This document shows positions 56,407 through 64,000 of a stretch of 64,000 nt of DNA, one piece after another (the stretch's first letter is position 1; every line of letters begins with the position of its first letter). This stretch comes from an uncultured Clostridium sp. (GTDB lineage Bacteria; Bacillota; Clostridia; TANB77; CAG-508), in NCBI GenBank assembly GCA_900555835.1, contig USMK01000005.1:1-64000 (forward strand), given 5' to 3'. Both the position numbers and the translations under genes were made by a program. Below the pieces are notes generated by a model. That model did no database searches and was not told the DNA's origin. It worked only from the letters and a program-made list of their open reading frames with translations.

Positions 56407-56958
56407 CTATCTATCCATAGCTTTTTTCACTTCTTTTAAGTCCTTCCAGAACATTATTTTTTTAGTTTCATCTCTTAATAAAGCAGCAGGGTGAAATGTT
56501 GGCATATACATAATACCGTTTTTCTCCACCCATTTTCCTCTGGCTGAGGTTATTCCATATTCTTTTCCAAGAATATTTTTTAATGCCACATTTCCAAGAA
56601 GTACAATAATCTTTGGTTTTACTAATATAACTTGATTTCTTAAATAATCTAAGCAAGCTCTTGCTTCGTCATCCTCTGGATTTCTGTTATTTGGTGGTCT
56701 GCATTTTACAACATTCGCAATATATACTTCTTCTCTTTTTATTCCAATCCCTTGAAATGCTGTATTCATTAGTTTTCCAGCTTTTCCTACAAAAGGAATA
56801 CCTTGTGCATCCTCGTCTGCTCCAGGGCCTTCGCCAATAAACATTAAATCAGCTGTTTTGTTTCCTGTTCCAATTACTACATTGTTTCTTCCTTGGCATA
56901 ATTTGCATTTTTTGCAATTGTTACATTCAGCTTCTAATTCTTTCCAATTATTATACAT
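56407..56958 (-). CDS. udg: Uracil-DNA glycosylase, family 4
   Basis: 183 residues. Four Cys for the Fe-S cluster ([11 protein letters not shown] near residues 11-21, one more in the middle), the active-site motif [20 protein letters not shown] and the C-terminal HPAALLR. Removes uracil from DNA. The start overlaps the addB stop by eight bases, so translation is coupled. Confidence 0.92.
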   Translation of the reverse strand: MYNNWKELEAECNNCKKCKLCQGRNNVVIGTGNKTADLMFIGEGPGADEDAQGIPFVGKAGKLMNTAFQGIGIKREEVYIANVVKCRPPNNRNPEDDEARACLDYLRNQVILVKPKIIVLLGNVALKNILGKEYGITSARGKWVEKNGIMYMPTFHPAALLRDETKKIMFWKDLKEVKKAMDR

Positions 56959-59900
56959 TTTCTGCCTCTTTCTTTATTTTTTCTAATACCTCATTTTTAT
57001 CTAAATATCTTATGTAATTATAATTGTTTCCTTTTTGTTTTGTGTTGAAATTGCATATTGCCTTGTATTCGCAATACTCACATGGTGTTTTTTTATCTTT
57101 ATTGTAATATGGTTTTATACTTATATCTCCACTATATATTTCATTTGAAATATCTTTTATAATATTTTTTACTTTCTTTTGTAAATTTGCAAAATCCTCT
57201 TTTTTGATGGCACTTGAACGGCTATCTGTAATATTTCCTTCTTTATCTAAATATACTGGTAAGCTCTCTGAGTAGCCTTGTTCTAGCTTTTGATCCATCA
57301 TTTTAATTACATTTACATCTGCTAGTATTATGCCCTTCATTTTGAAATTTTTTCTAATTTCGTTTTCAATTTCTTCTTCGGTTTTAGTTCCACTTATGGT
57401 TACAGATGGGTCTATCATATTAAAATATAGTGCTCCCGCTGGAATAAAATCGTTTTGACTTACTACTTCGTCTAAATATGTAATTAGTTGCAATTGTAGT
57501 CCAAAAATAACTTCATTTAAGTTAATATTTTTTATGCTAGATTTGTAATCTATAATTCTTATGTATTTTCCATCTTCGTTTTCTGCAATGTCTATTCTGT
57601 CTATTTTTCCTGTTATTTCTACCTTTTTGCCATTTTCTAGCTCTATTTGAATTGGTTTGAATTTTCCTTCTTTTCCAAATTCAATTTCATTTCCTAGAAT
57701 TTCAAATTGACTATTTTTTAAACCATCAACTATATATTTTATGGACTTTGTTAATACTTTATTTAATTTTAGTAGCAAAATTTTAAATTTTTTAGAACTT
57801 CTAAAAATTGCATTTCTTGCTAAATTTATTTTTTCATTTACTATTTCTTTTACAACTTTTTCAATTTCTTCATTAGTAATTGTTTTTACCTCTAATTCTT
57901 TATTTTTTATTTTTTCAAAAAAGTCGTCAATAACTTCGTGCATAAAAGAACCTGTATCCATTGATTTAAGTTCAAATCTTTCATTGTCTTGCAATTTTAA
58001 TCCATATTTTAAATGAAATGAAAATGGGCAAGTTCTGTATTTTTCTAGTTTAGATATACTTGTTTGCATTTTGTTTCCATATAGTTTATCTATTGAACTT
58101 TCATTTATTTTGTCTGGAAGATTTGTGTAATTCAGTCCTTGAATGGATTTTTCTAATTTATATTTCCATTCTTCATTTTCAGCATACCATTTGTATACTT
58201 CTTTCCAGTTTTCATCCACATCTTTTCCACTAACCTTGTTATAAATTTGGCTTAGAAGCTCATCAAAAGTTTCTTCCGGCATTCCTATAAAACTGGGTTT
58301 GTTTATAATATCACTTTCCTCTTGCAAAAGTGGAAACATTTTTTTTATTTTAGTAATTAGCACAGAAGGTCTTTGGCTTCTTCCTTCTAAATCTGTTGAT
58401 GTATATGATAAATATATCTTTTCTTCTGGGACAGTTAGGGATTTGTAAATATTAAATTGTTCCTCGTAAAGCCTGTCTGTGGTTGTTTTTGCAAGCTCAA
58501 TTCCTTGATTTTTTAAATTTTCTCTGTCTTTGTCATTTATAAATCCTTCGTCTTTGTTTATACTTGGAAATATTCCATCATTTATTCCTAATATGAACAC
58601 AGCCTTTACATTATGGCTTCTTGACCTGTCGGTATCTCCTAAAATAACTTCGTCTTGTGTTGCTGGAATTGCACCAACACCTTTGTTTTGAAGTCCTATT
58701 TTAAGTAATTCTCTGTATTTTTCAAAACCTATTTTTTGGTCTCCAAATATCATAACAAGCTCGTCTAAAACTTGAATTAAGCTGTTTATACCTGTTTCAT
58801 ATTCCTTTGCTAATTCGACAAGTCCTAAATTTTCAAATTTTTCTATCTTTTCAGCCAATTTTGTTAATATTTCATTTTTTTGTAGAAAATCATATATCTC
58901 TTTTGACATATTTTCAACTGTTTTATTGTCTGTTATGTTTGCTTTTAAACTTAGTAATGGAGTTATTACTTTTTTTCTTAACTCATTATAATAAGTTAAT
59001 TCTTCTGCTGTTAAATTTCCATAATTCCAGTCCTCATTGTACCATTTTTTACCTTTAATTCCCCATTTTATACAGTAATTTTCTAGTTTGAATATATCCT
59101 CATTTGAAATATCAAGAAAACCAGATTTTATGTAATTAAACATAGATTCATATGTAAAGCTTTTGGCAAATATCTCAAATATAGATAAAATGTATTTTAT
59201 CAAACTATTTTGACTTAAATCCCTCTTTTCGTCAACAAAAACAGGAATTTCATATTTAGCAAATATAGCCTTAGTTATTCCAGCATAAATTTCTGGTTGC
59301 TTAGTAATTATTGCAATGTCTTTAAATCTGTAATTTTCTGTTCTTACCAAATTTATTATTTCTCTTGCAACATACTCGGTTTCAGAATATGGGTTCATAG
59401 ATAAAAATAACTTAATATTTTCTACTGGTTTATTGTATTTTTGTGATTTTCCATATAAATTTTCTTCTAAATGTTTTAATTCTGCATTTTTAAATCTGTG
59501 TTTTTCTTTTAAAACAACTGGGTTTTCTATTGTTTCGTTTTCAATTAGATTAATAATTGTTTGCGCTGTTAATTTGTTTTGATAATAAATATCTTTTTCC
59601 TGTGGTTTGTTGTTTTCAAGCCAATCTGAACATACAGTTATATTAACTTGTTTTGCTTTACCTAGTAGTTTTTTTATAAGTGCATACTCTTGTTTTGTAA
59701 AACCTGCAAATTCGTCTATGTAAATTACAGAATTGTCAAACATTTTGCTTTCGTCAAGCTTTTCAGCAAGCAATGTTAAAACATCATTTGTGTCAATGTA
59801 ATTATCGGCAAGTCTAGCTTCGTATTCTTTGTATAGAATAAAAATATCGTTTAACTTGGTTTTTAAATACATATCGTCTATACTATTTATTGCGTTTTCT

Positions 59901-60301
59901 AGGTCTTCTAGCCTTACATTGTGTTTTTTTAATTCAGTAAACATTCTTTGAACTACATCCAAATTTTTCTCAGACTTACCTAAAAACTTAATCTCATTTT
60001 TCTTGCTCTCCAAAATATCGTAAATCAAAATCATATTACCACACTCTGTAAGAATAGTTTGGCTAGCTCCCCCAACTTCTTGAAACACCCTGTATGCCAT
60101 TCTATTAAAAGTTAAAACCTCAGCATTTATAGCAGAACCGTTTTTAACAACTTCCAACAAATTCCTCTCAGCAGTAAACGAAAACTGCTCAGGTGTTATA
60201 ATATATATTTTCTCCTCACTACCAATTCTACTCTTTATCTCCTCAAAACAAAAAGTAGTTTTCCCAGTCCCCGCCGGACCATAAACAAAACGTAACCCCA
60301 T
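56951..60301 (-). CDS. addB: Helicase-exonuclease subunit AddB
   Basis: 1116 residues. Walker [10 protein letters not shown] at the N-terminus, inactivated helicase core, C-terminal RecB-type nuclease ([23 protein letters not shown]) and an Fe-S cluster whose last Cys are [10 protein letters not shown]. AddB works with AddA in double-strand-break repair. addA usually lies next to addB, but here udg follows; addA must be elsewhere or absent. No in-frame CGG; the GGTCCGGCGGGG of the Walker A carries CGG only out of frame. Confidence 0.93.
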   Translation of the reverse strand: MGLRFVYGPAGTGKTTFCFEEIKSRIGSEEKIYIITPEQFSFTAERNLLEVVKNGSAINAEVLTFNRMAYRVFQEVGGASQTILTECGNMILIYDILESKKNEIKFLGKSEKNLDVVQRMFTELKKHNVRLEDLENAINSIDDMYLKTKLNDIFILYKEYEARLADNYIDTNDVLTLLAEKLDESKMFDNSVIYIDEFAGFTKQEYALIKKLLGKAKQVNITVCSDWLENNKPQEKDIYYQNKLTAQTIINLIENETIENPVVLKEKHRFKNAELKHLEENLYGKSQKYNKPVENIKLFLSMNPYSETEYVAREIINLVRTENYRFKDIAIITKQPEIYAGITKAIFAKYEIPVFVDEKRDLSQNSLIKYILSIFEIFAKSFTYESMFNYIKSGFLDISNEDIFKLENYCIKWGIKGKKWYNEDWNYGNLTAEELTYYNELRKKVITPLLSLKANITDNKTVENMSKEIYDFLQKNEILTKLAEKIEKFENLGLVELAKEYETGINSLIQVLDELVMIFGDQKIGFEKYRELLKIGLQNKGVGAIPATQDEVILGDTDRSRSHNVKAVFILGINDGIFPSINKDEGFINDKDRENLKNQGIELAKTTTDRLYEEQFNIYKSLTVPEEKIYLSYTSTDLEGRSQRPSVLITKIKKMFPLLQEESDIINKPSFIGMPEETFDELLSQIYNKVSGKDVDENWKEVYKWYAENEEWKYKLEKSIQGLNYTNLPDKINESSIDKLYGNKMQTSISKLEKYRTCPFSFHLKYGLKLQDNERFELKSMDTGSFMHEVIDDFFEKIKNKELEVKTITNEEIEKVVKEIVNEKINLARNAIFRSSKKFKILLLKLNKVLTKSIKYIVDGLKNSQFEILGNEIEFGKEGKFKPIQIELENGKKVEITGKIDRIDIAENEDGKYIRIIDYKSSIKNINLNEVIFGLQLQLITYLDEVVSQNDFIPAGALYFNMIDPSVTISGTKTEEEIENEIRKNFKMKGIILADVNVIKMMDQKLEQGYSESLPVYLDKEGNITDSRSSAIKKEDFANLQKKVKNIIKDISNEIYSGDISIKPYYNKDKKTPCEYCEYKAICNFNTKQKGNNYNYIRYLDKNEVLEKIKKEAENV

Positions 60302-60402
60302 TTTTAAAACCTCTCTTTGAATTGGTTTTATTGTAACATAAAATGAAGAAGAATTCTATATGTTATGAATGAGTTGTGAAAATTTTTGTGTGGGAATTGG
60401 TA

Positions 60403-60429
60403 AAACCAAGGAATGCAGTTCCTTGGTTT
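60403..60429 (-). terminator. Terminator-like hairpin after the ATPase remnant
   Basis: 11-bp stem AAACCAAGGAA / TTCCTTGGTTT with five-base loop. A sister hairpin (AAACCAAGGG / CCCCTTGGTTT) lies at 61133-61160. Confidence 0.7.
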
Positions 60430-60465
60430 GAGTTGATTATTGATTAAATTGTTTAGCTGCAGAAG

Positions 60466-61020
60466 TTAGTGGATCATTGCTACTTCCAGTGGTACTGATT
60501 TTATATTATTGGCAAAGCCAAAATTTTTGGTGGATATTCTTATGGCATATTGTGGATTATACCTTTTCATATATAATTTAAAATGATCATCTATAATAAG
60601 TCCTAATGGTGGAATTTCGACTTTATTTAATATTGGACTTTTATATACCATTGTGCTGGAAAGCAACCAATTTAAAGCTGATTCATAATCTCTTTTTCTT
60701 GCATTTGATGATATTTTTCCATATTGAAACTTATTACTCATATTTGCAAGTTGTGAAGGAATAGATTTGTATATTCCCTCGATTTTAGTTGCTTCAAATT
60801 TATTTTCTACATATTTACTCATATCATTTAAATATGACTGGTAAATATTTTCTATAATACTTTTGTCAAATTTTAATATATTTTTTTCATTATCCATCAG
60901 ATTTTTTACAGCTTCTGGCATTCCTCCAACGCATAAATATAGCCTATATAAGCTTAATGCTTTTTCGTGTAAGACAGCATCCATTGGAGTATTAGTATTG
61001 TAACCTTATTTTTCAAGAAA
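60466..61020 (-). pseudogene. Remnant of an AAA ATPase with DUF4143
   Basis: 172 codons encode only the C-terminal part of this family (LHEKALSLYRLYLCVGGMPEAV; NPQYAIRISTKNFGF plus NNIKSVPL). The N-terminal ATPase with its Walker motifs is missing; upstream the same frame is blocked by a TAA near 61010. The segment between DDHFKLYM and KRYNPQYAI seems to have lost about 60 residues of the DUF4143 core. The last residues are also replaced. This is true decay and contains no CGG, in contrast with the recoded genes. Confidence 0.75.
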
Positions 61021-61030
61021 GTCAAACAGA

Positions 61031-61113
61031 GTTTCACATTTTTGATACCTCAATTCAATTTAAGTTTCACATTTTTGATACCTTGTTTTTATCTAAGTTT
61101 CACGTTTTTGATA
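61031..61113. repeat. Three direct repeats, exact 33-base period (GTTTCACATTTTTGATACC)
   Basis: GTTTCACATTTTTGATACC starts at 61031 and 61064 and, with two changes, at 61097. The 19-base unit is separated by 14 variable bases. Only three units and variable spacers too short for CRISPR. It lies between the ATPase remnant and ogg, and may be a binding-site array or a relic of a mobile element. Confidence 0.8.
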
Positions 61114-61132
61114 TCTTTTGATTAAAATCACT

Positions 61133-61160
61133 AAAACCAAGGGAAAATCCCCTTGGTTTG
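61133..61160 (-). terminator. Terminator after ogg
   Basis: Stem AAACCAAGGG / CCCTTGGTTT with short A-rich loop, about 23 bases past the ogg stop; weak T tail. Confidence 0.7.
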
Positions 61161-61182
61161 TAATTAAATTTTTTCTTTATTT

Positions 61183-62055
61183 TTACGAAGCATTCTCTCT
61201 CTTCCAATAAAATAAATATTGTTGAGCAATTCCTGCTAAGTTTCCATATTTTTGCTTAGCTAAGTTTCTTATTTGTATTTTGTTCACTTTGGATTCGTCT
61301 TCATTTTTTATATATAATTCGTTCATTACTCTTCTTACCCATACATCAACTGGAAATACATCAAATCTTTTCATTGAGAAAAGCATTATGCAATCTGCAA
61401 CTTTATCTCCTACTCCTGGGAGTTTGTTTAGTTCCTCTCTTAAAATATTTGAATCTGTTATTTCTTTTAATTTGTCTAAGTCTATTTGTTTTCTTAGAAT
61501 TAGTTTTGTTGTTTCATACACTCTTTTATCCCTAAACCCTAGTCCAAGTGTCCTTAAATCCTCTACTGTTGCTTCGCTTAACTGCTCTGGTGCAGGAAAT
61601 GTGTAATATGGCGTTCCATTAAACACGATTTCATTCCCATATTTTTGAGACAATCTTTCTATTATGCCTTTTATCCTTGGAATATTGTTATTTGCTGATA
61701 TTATAAAAGAAATAATAGTTTCCCATAAATCCTGTTTTAATATTCTAATTCCTTCCCCATACTGTATACTTTTCTTCAAATTCTCGTCCACATTTGAAAG
61801 GATGTTTTTTATCTCTGTATAATCTGTATCCAAATCGAAATATTCTCTACATTCCACTTCTATATCATTTTCACAAATTCCTCTAAAAATAACATTGTTT
61901 CCCTCTTTCTTCACATTCACAACATTATTCTTAAAAATCCCCGTATAGCTTCCATCCGCTTCCACATTCCATCTAAAACATTGCCCACACTCAAATATAT
62001 GCTTAGGCTCAAAAGAATTCGGCATCTCTATAATAAATTCCTGTTCACTCTCCAT
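61183..62055 (-). CDS. ogg: 8-oxoguanine DNA glycosylase
   Basis: 290 residues from MESEQEF, chosen because GGGAG stands nine bases upstream. N-terminal OGG domain (FECGQCFRWN), then the helix-hairpin-helix (LNKLPGVGDKVADCIMLFS) with catalytic Lys, and the catalytic Asp in FPVDVWVRRVM. Removes oxidised guanine. Monocistronic. No in-frame CGG. Confidence 0.94.
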   Translation of the reverse strand: MESEQEFIIEMPNSFEPKHIFECGQCFRWNVEADGSYTGIFKNNVVNVKKEGNNVIFRGICENDIEVECREYFDLDTDYTEIKNILSNVDENLKKSIQYGEGIRILKQDLWETIISFIISANNNIPRIKGIIERLSQKYGNEIVFNGTPYYTFPAPEQLSEATVEDLRTLGLGFRDKRVYETTKLILRKQIDLDKLKEITDSNILREELNKLPGVGDKVADCIMLFSMKRFDVFPVDVWVRRVMNELYIKNEDESKVNKIQIRNLAKQKYGNLAGIAQQYLFYWKRENAS

Positions 62056-62084
62056 GAAAAATTGCTCCCTTCTTTTCCATTTTA

Positions 62085-62161
62085 GCACAAAATCAAATTT
62101 AGTTCAAACCTCATTTTGCACAAAATCAAAAATAATATATGCAGTAATTTGCACAAAATCA
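62085..62161. repeat. Three direct repeats, exact 33-base period (GCACAAAATCA)
   Basis: The 11-base unit begins at 62085, 62118 and 62151, with 22 variable bases between. It shares its 33-base period, about three helical turns, with the different array at 61031. It lies in the 270 bases between ogg and recQ and may be a regulatory array. Confidence 0.75.
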
Positions 62162-62201
62162 GGTTTAGTGTATCTAAAATTTACCACACTCCTCCCAAGG
62201 T

Positions 62202-62249
62202 AAGATGTGTCCCCAATGAGTCAAAATGCATCAAAAGGAAACGTCCCCT
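62202..62249. repeat. REP-like intergenic repeat, copy E
   Basis: AAGATGTGTCCCCAATGAGTC..AAAATGCATCAAAAGGAAACGTCCCC, same unit as copies A and C, upstream of recQ. Confidence 0.75.
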
Positions 62250-62325
62250 ATGATGTATTTACTTTTGCTAAATTTCAGTGTATAATGTTGGTACTAATTA
62301 TTGGGGGCTTAGGAAGGATTTTTTT

Positions 62326-64000
62326 ATGGAGAGTATTTATGAATTATTAAAGAAACATTTTGGATATGATAGTTTTAGAAACCGGACAGGAGGATATTAT
62401 TAAGCATATTGTAAATGGCGAGGACTGTTTGGGCGTTATGCCTACTGGTGCCGGAAAGTCTATTTGCTATCAGATTCCTGCCATGTATTTTGATGGAATA
62501 ACAATTGTTATTTCTCCTCTTATTTCACTTATGAAAGACCAAGTCGACAGTTTATCTTCTGTTGGAATTTCTGCAACTTATATAAATAGCACTTTGTCTA
62601 CTCGTGACTATATTCAAACAATTGAAAATGCTAAACATGGAATGTATAAAATAATATACATTGCACCAGAAAGACTTGCATCTGAAAGCTTTATTGCTCT
62701 TTTGAACACCTTAAATATTTCAATGATAGCAATTGACGAAGCACATTGTGTATCTCAATGGGGACACGATTTTAGGCAAAGCTATTTAGATATTTCAAAA
62801 GTGGTTGCAAGTTTGTCTAAGAGACCTGTTATTACTGCTTTTACTGCAACTGCTACTGAAATTGTAAAACAAGATATTATAAACCTGCTAAAATTATCAA
62901 ATCCATTTACACTTACAACTGGTTTTGATAGAGCAAATCTTCTATTTTCAGTCCAAACCCCAGAGAATAAAAAAGATTTTGTTTTAAATTATTTAAAAAA
63001 CGAAGTTAATAAAAACAGGTCTGGTATTATTTATTGTTTAACTAGAAAAATTGTAGATTCTTTATATAACGACTTATTAGACGAAGGATTTGCAGTTTCG
63101 CATTATCATGGTGGTATGAGCGATAAGGATAGAGCTCAAAATCAGTATGACTTTGTTTATGATAAAACCAATATAATGGTTGCAACAAATGCCTTTGGTA
63201 TGGGAATTGATAAGTCTAATGTTAGATATGTTATACATTACAATATGCCAAAAGATTTAGAAAGCTATTACCAAGAAGCCGGCCGTAGTGGACGTGATGG
63301 CGATTATGCTGAATGTATTTTGCTTTTTTCTAGGGCAGATATTGTTAAAAATAAATTTTTAATTGAGCAAACACCTGGTAATCATTCTATTGAGTATTGC
63401 AAATTGAACGATATTGTAGACTACTGTAATACCGACAAATGCCTTAGAAAATACATATTAGAATATTTTGGAGAGACACCAAGTTTCGACAATTGTTCAT
63501 ATTGTAGTAATTGCAATAGCGAAACTCAAATTACTGATATAACACTAGATTCCCAAAAAATATTATCTTGTATAAAAAGAATGGGCGAACGTTTTGGTTC
63601 TGGCGTTGTTGCTGATGTTTTAAGAGGCTCTAAATCTTCTAAAATACTCCAATTGGGGTTTAATAATCTTTCTACATATGGAATTATGAGTGATTACAGC
63701 AAAGATACTTTAAAAGATATTATATCTTTTCTTATTTCAGAAGGATATATTAAATCTGTTGGAGATAAATACCCTATTTTGGTTCTTGAAGATAAGGCAA
63801 ATGATGTTTTATTTAAAAATAAGCCTGTTACAATAAAACGCAAAATTGAGAAAACTGCTAATAAAGATAAGATTTTAACAAATTACGATACAGAGTTGTT
63901 TGAGATACTAAAAACTCTCAGACATAATATTGCTGATAGCCTTAATGTTCCTCCTTTTGTAGTATTTGCTGATACTTCATTAAAAGAGATGTGCACATAT
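62326..64000 (+). CDS. recQ: ATP-dependent DNA helicase RecQ, 3' end cut by window; +1 shift at CGG
   Basis: Starts at ATG 62326 with AGGAAGG upstream: MESIYELLKKHFGYDSFRN, then CGG ACA and a TAA five codons on. Skipping the C at 62383 gives AAC GGA CAG (Gly20), restoring the FRxGQ motif 0 of RecQ, and the frame then stays open for 1.6 kb to the end of the window. Motifs: MPTGAGKSICYQIPA, DEAHCVSQWGHDFR, TAFTATATE, VATNAFGMGIDKSNVRYVIHYNMP, GRSGRDG, and the four zinc Cys (YCNTDKCLRKY .. NCSYCSNCN). The HRDC domain would follow. Confidence 0.93.
62383..62385 (+). other. CGG +1 recoding site in recQ
   Basis: AGA AAC CGG ACA; skipping C gives AGA AAC GGA CAG (R-N-G-Q), the near-invariant GQ of RecQ motif 0. 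Confidence 0.93.

Noticed and set aside
60466..61020. DUF4143 ATPase remnant as a thirteenth recoded gene
   Set aside because: It has no CGG, lacks the whole ATPase domain and shows an internal loss; ordinary gene decay.
61031..61113. CRISPR array
   Set aside because: Only three imperfect 19-base units with 14-base spacers and no cas genes.
9679..62385. The frameshifts as sequencing or assembly errors
   Set aside because: All 12 are +1, all insert C at a codon border before GGA or GGT, on both strands, not all in homopolymers (GCT C GGA, CTT C GGT). Such phase-locked errors are not plausible, though raw reads should still be checked.
9679..62385. Classical slippery-site +1 shifting by P-site re-pairing
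   Set aside because: Eleven different sequence contexts precede CGG, and most P-site tRNAs could not re-pair one base downstream (for example GAA to AAC, GTG to TGC).
9679..62385. Reassignment of CGG to another amino acid without a shift
   Set aside because: The frames after CGG hit stops quickly and lack homology; only the +1 frame carries the family motifs.

Overview
The window comes from a low-GC, anaerobic, spore-forming member of the Clostridia, probably a gut lineage. Signs of this are class III ribonucleotide reductase (nrdDG), CwlD, CotF-type coat proteins, a radC-mreBCD-mrdA-minC block, a SUF Fe-S operon under a DtxR-type regulator, and surface proteins built from cohesin and dockerin modules. 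Nearly all genes are on the minus strand; mecA, an ASCH gene and recQ are on plus. Exact taxonomy cannot be read from the sequence.

Layout: 1-4 kb nrdG, nrdD, gpmA; 4-5 kb an FGE/SUMF1-type gene of foreign codon style; 5.3-13.4 kb a giant NdvB-like cyclic glucan synthase; 13.5-16 kb cwlD and an M18 aminopeptidase; 16-22.3 kb minC, mrdA, mreDCB, radC and a small membrane protein; 22.4-27.1 kb a Big_2/dockerin protein, mecA, a pilin-like membrane protein and an M23 peptidase; 27.1-27.7 kb repeats and a structured RNA candidate; 27.7-34.1 kb coat proteins, pcrA, a ZIP transporter, a ClpX-like AAA protein, prfA; 34.1-36.1 kb a small RNA and small proteins; 36.1-44.5 kb leuS, dCMP deaminase, sufUSDBC and the metalloregulator; 44.6-45.2 kb an ASCH protein and tRNA-Pro; 45.3-55 kb a cohesin/dockerin/papain-like surface cluster; 55.1-62.1 kb gltA-like, udg, addB, an ATPase remnant and ogg; 62.3 kb to the end recQ (cut by the window).

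Main observation: nine otherwise intact, mostly conserved genes are broken by one, two or three apparent +1 frameshifts (12 in total). Every one falls at an in-frame CGG codon followed by A or T. Removing the C restores the frame exactly and turns CGGA or CGGT into GGA or GGT, giving Gly, at the position where the families I know carry Gly. Genes affected: ndvB-like (3), radC (2), cwlD, mreD, mecA, a pilin-like gene, zupT, gltA-like and recQ. I checked the frame of the CGG triplets I could find in the other genes: CGG is common out of frame but absent in frame, except for three CGG codons in the SUMF1-type gene and one in the ClpX-like gene, both of which look foreign in codon use. The simplest reading is that CGG is not a normal Arg codon here and that CGGN is read as Gly with a +1 step (a quadruplet-reading tRNA-Gly, or out-of-frame tRNA-Gly binding at an unassigned codon). 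I know of no such system described in bacteria, but could not search.

Second observation: 45.3-53.8 kb encodes a compact cellulosome-like kit. It has three cohesin-type proteins (one with an LPKAG wall-sorting tail, one with a C-terminal membrane anchor, one that also carries a dockerin), a papain-like protease with dockerin, and a large paralogue with dockerin in which Cys, His and Asn of the catalytic triad all appear replaced. A further Big_2/dockerin protein lies at 22.5 kb.
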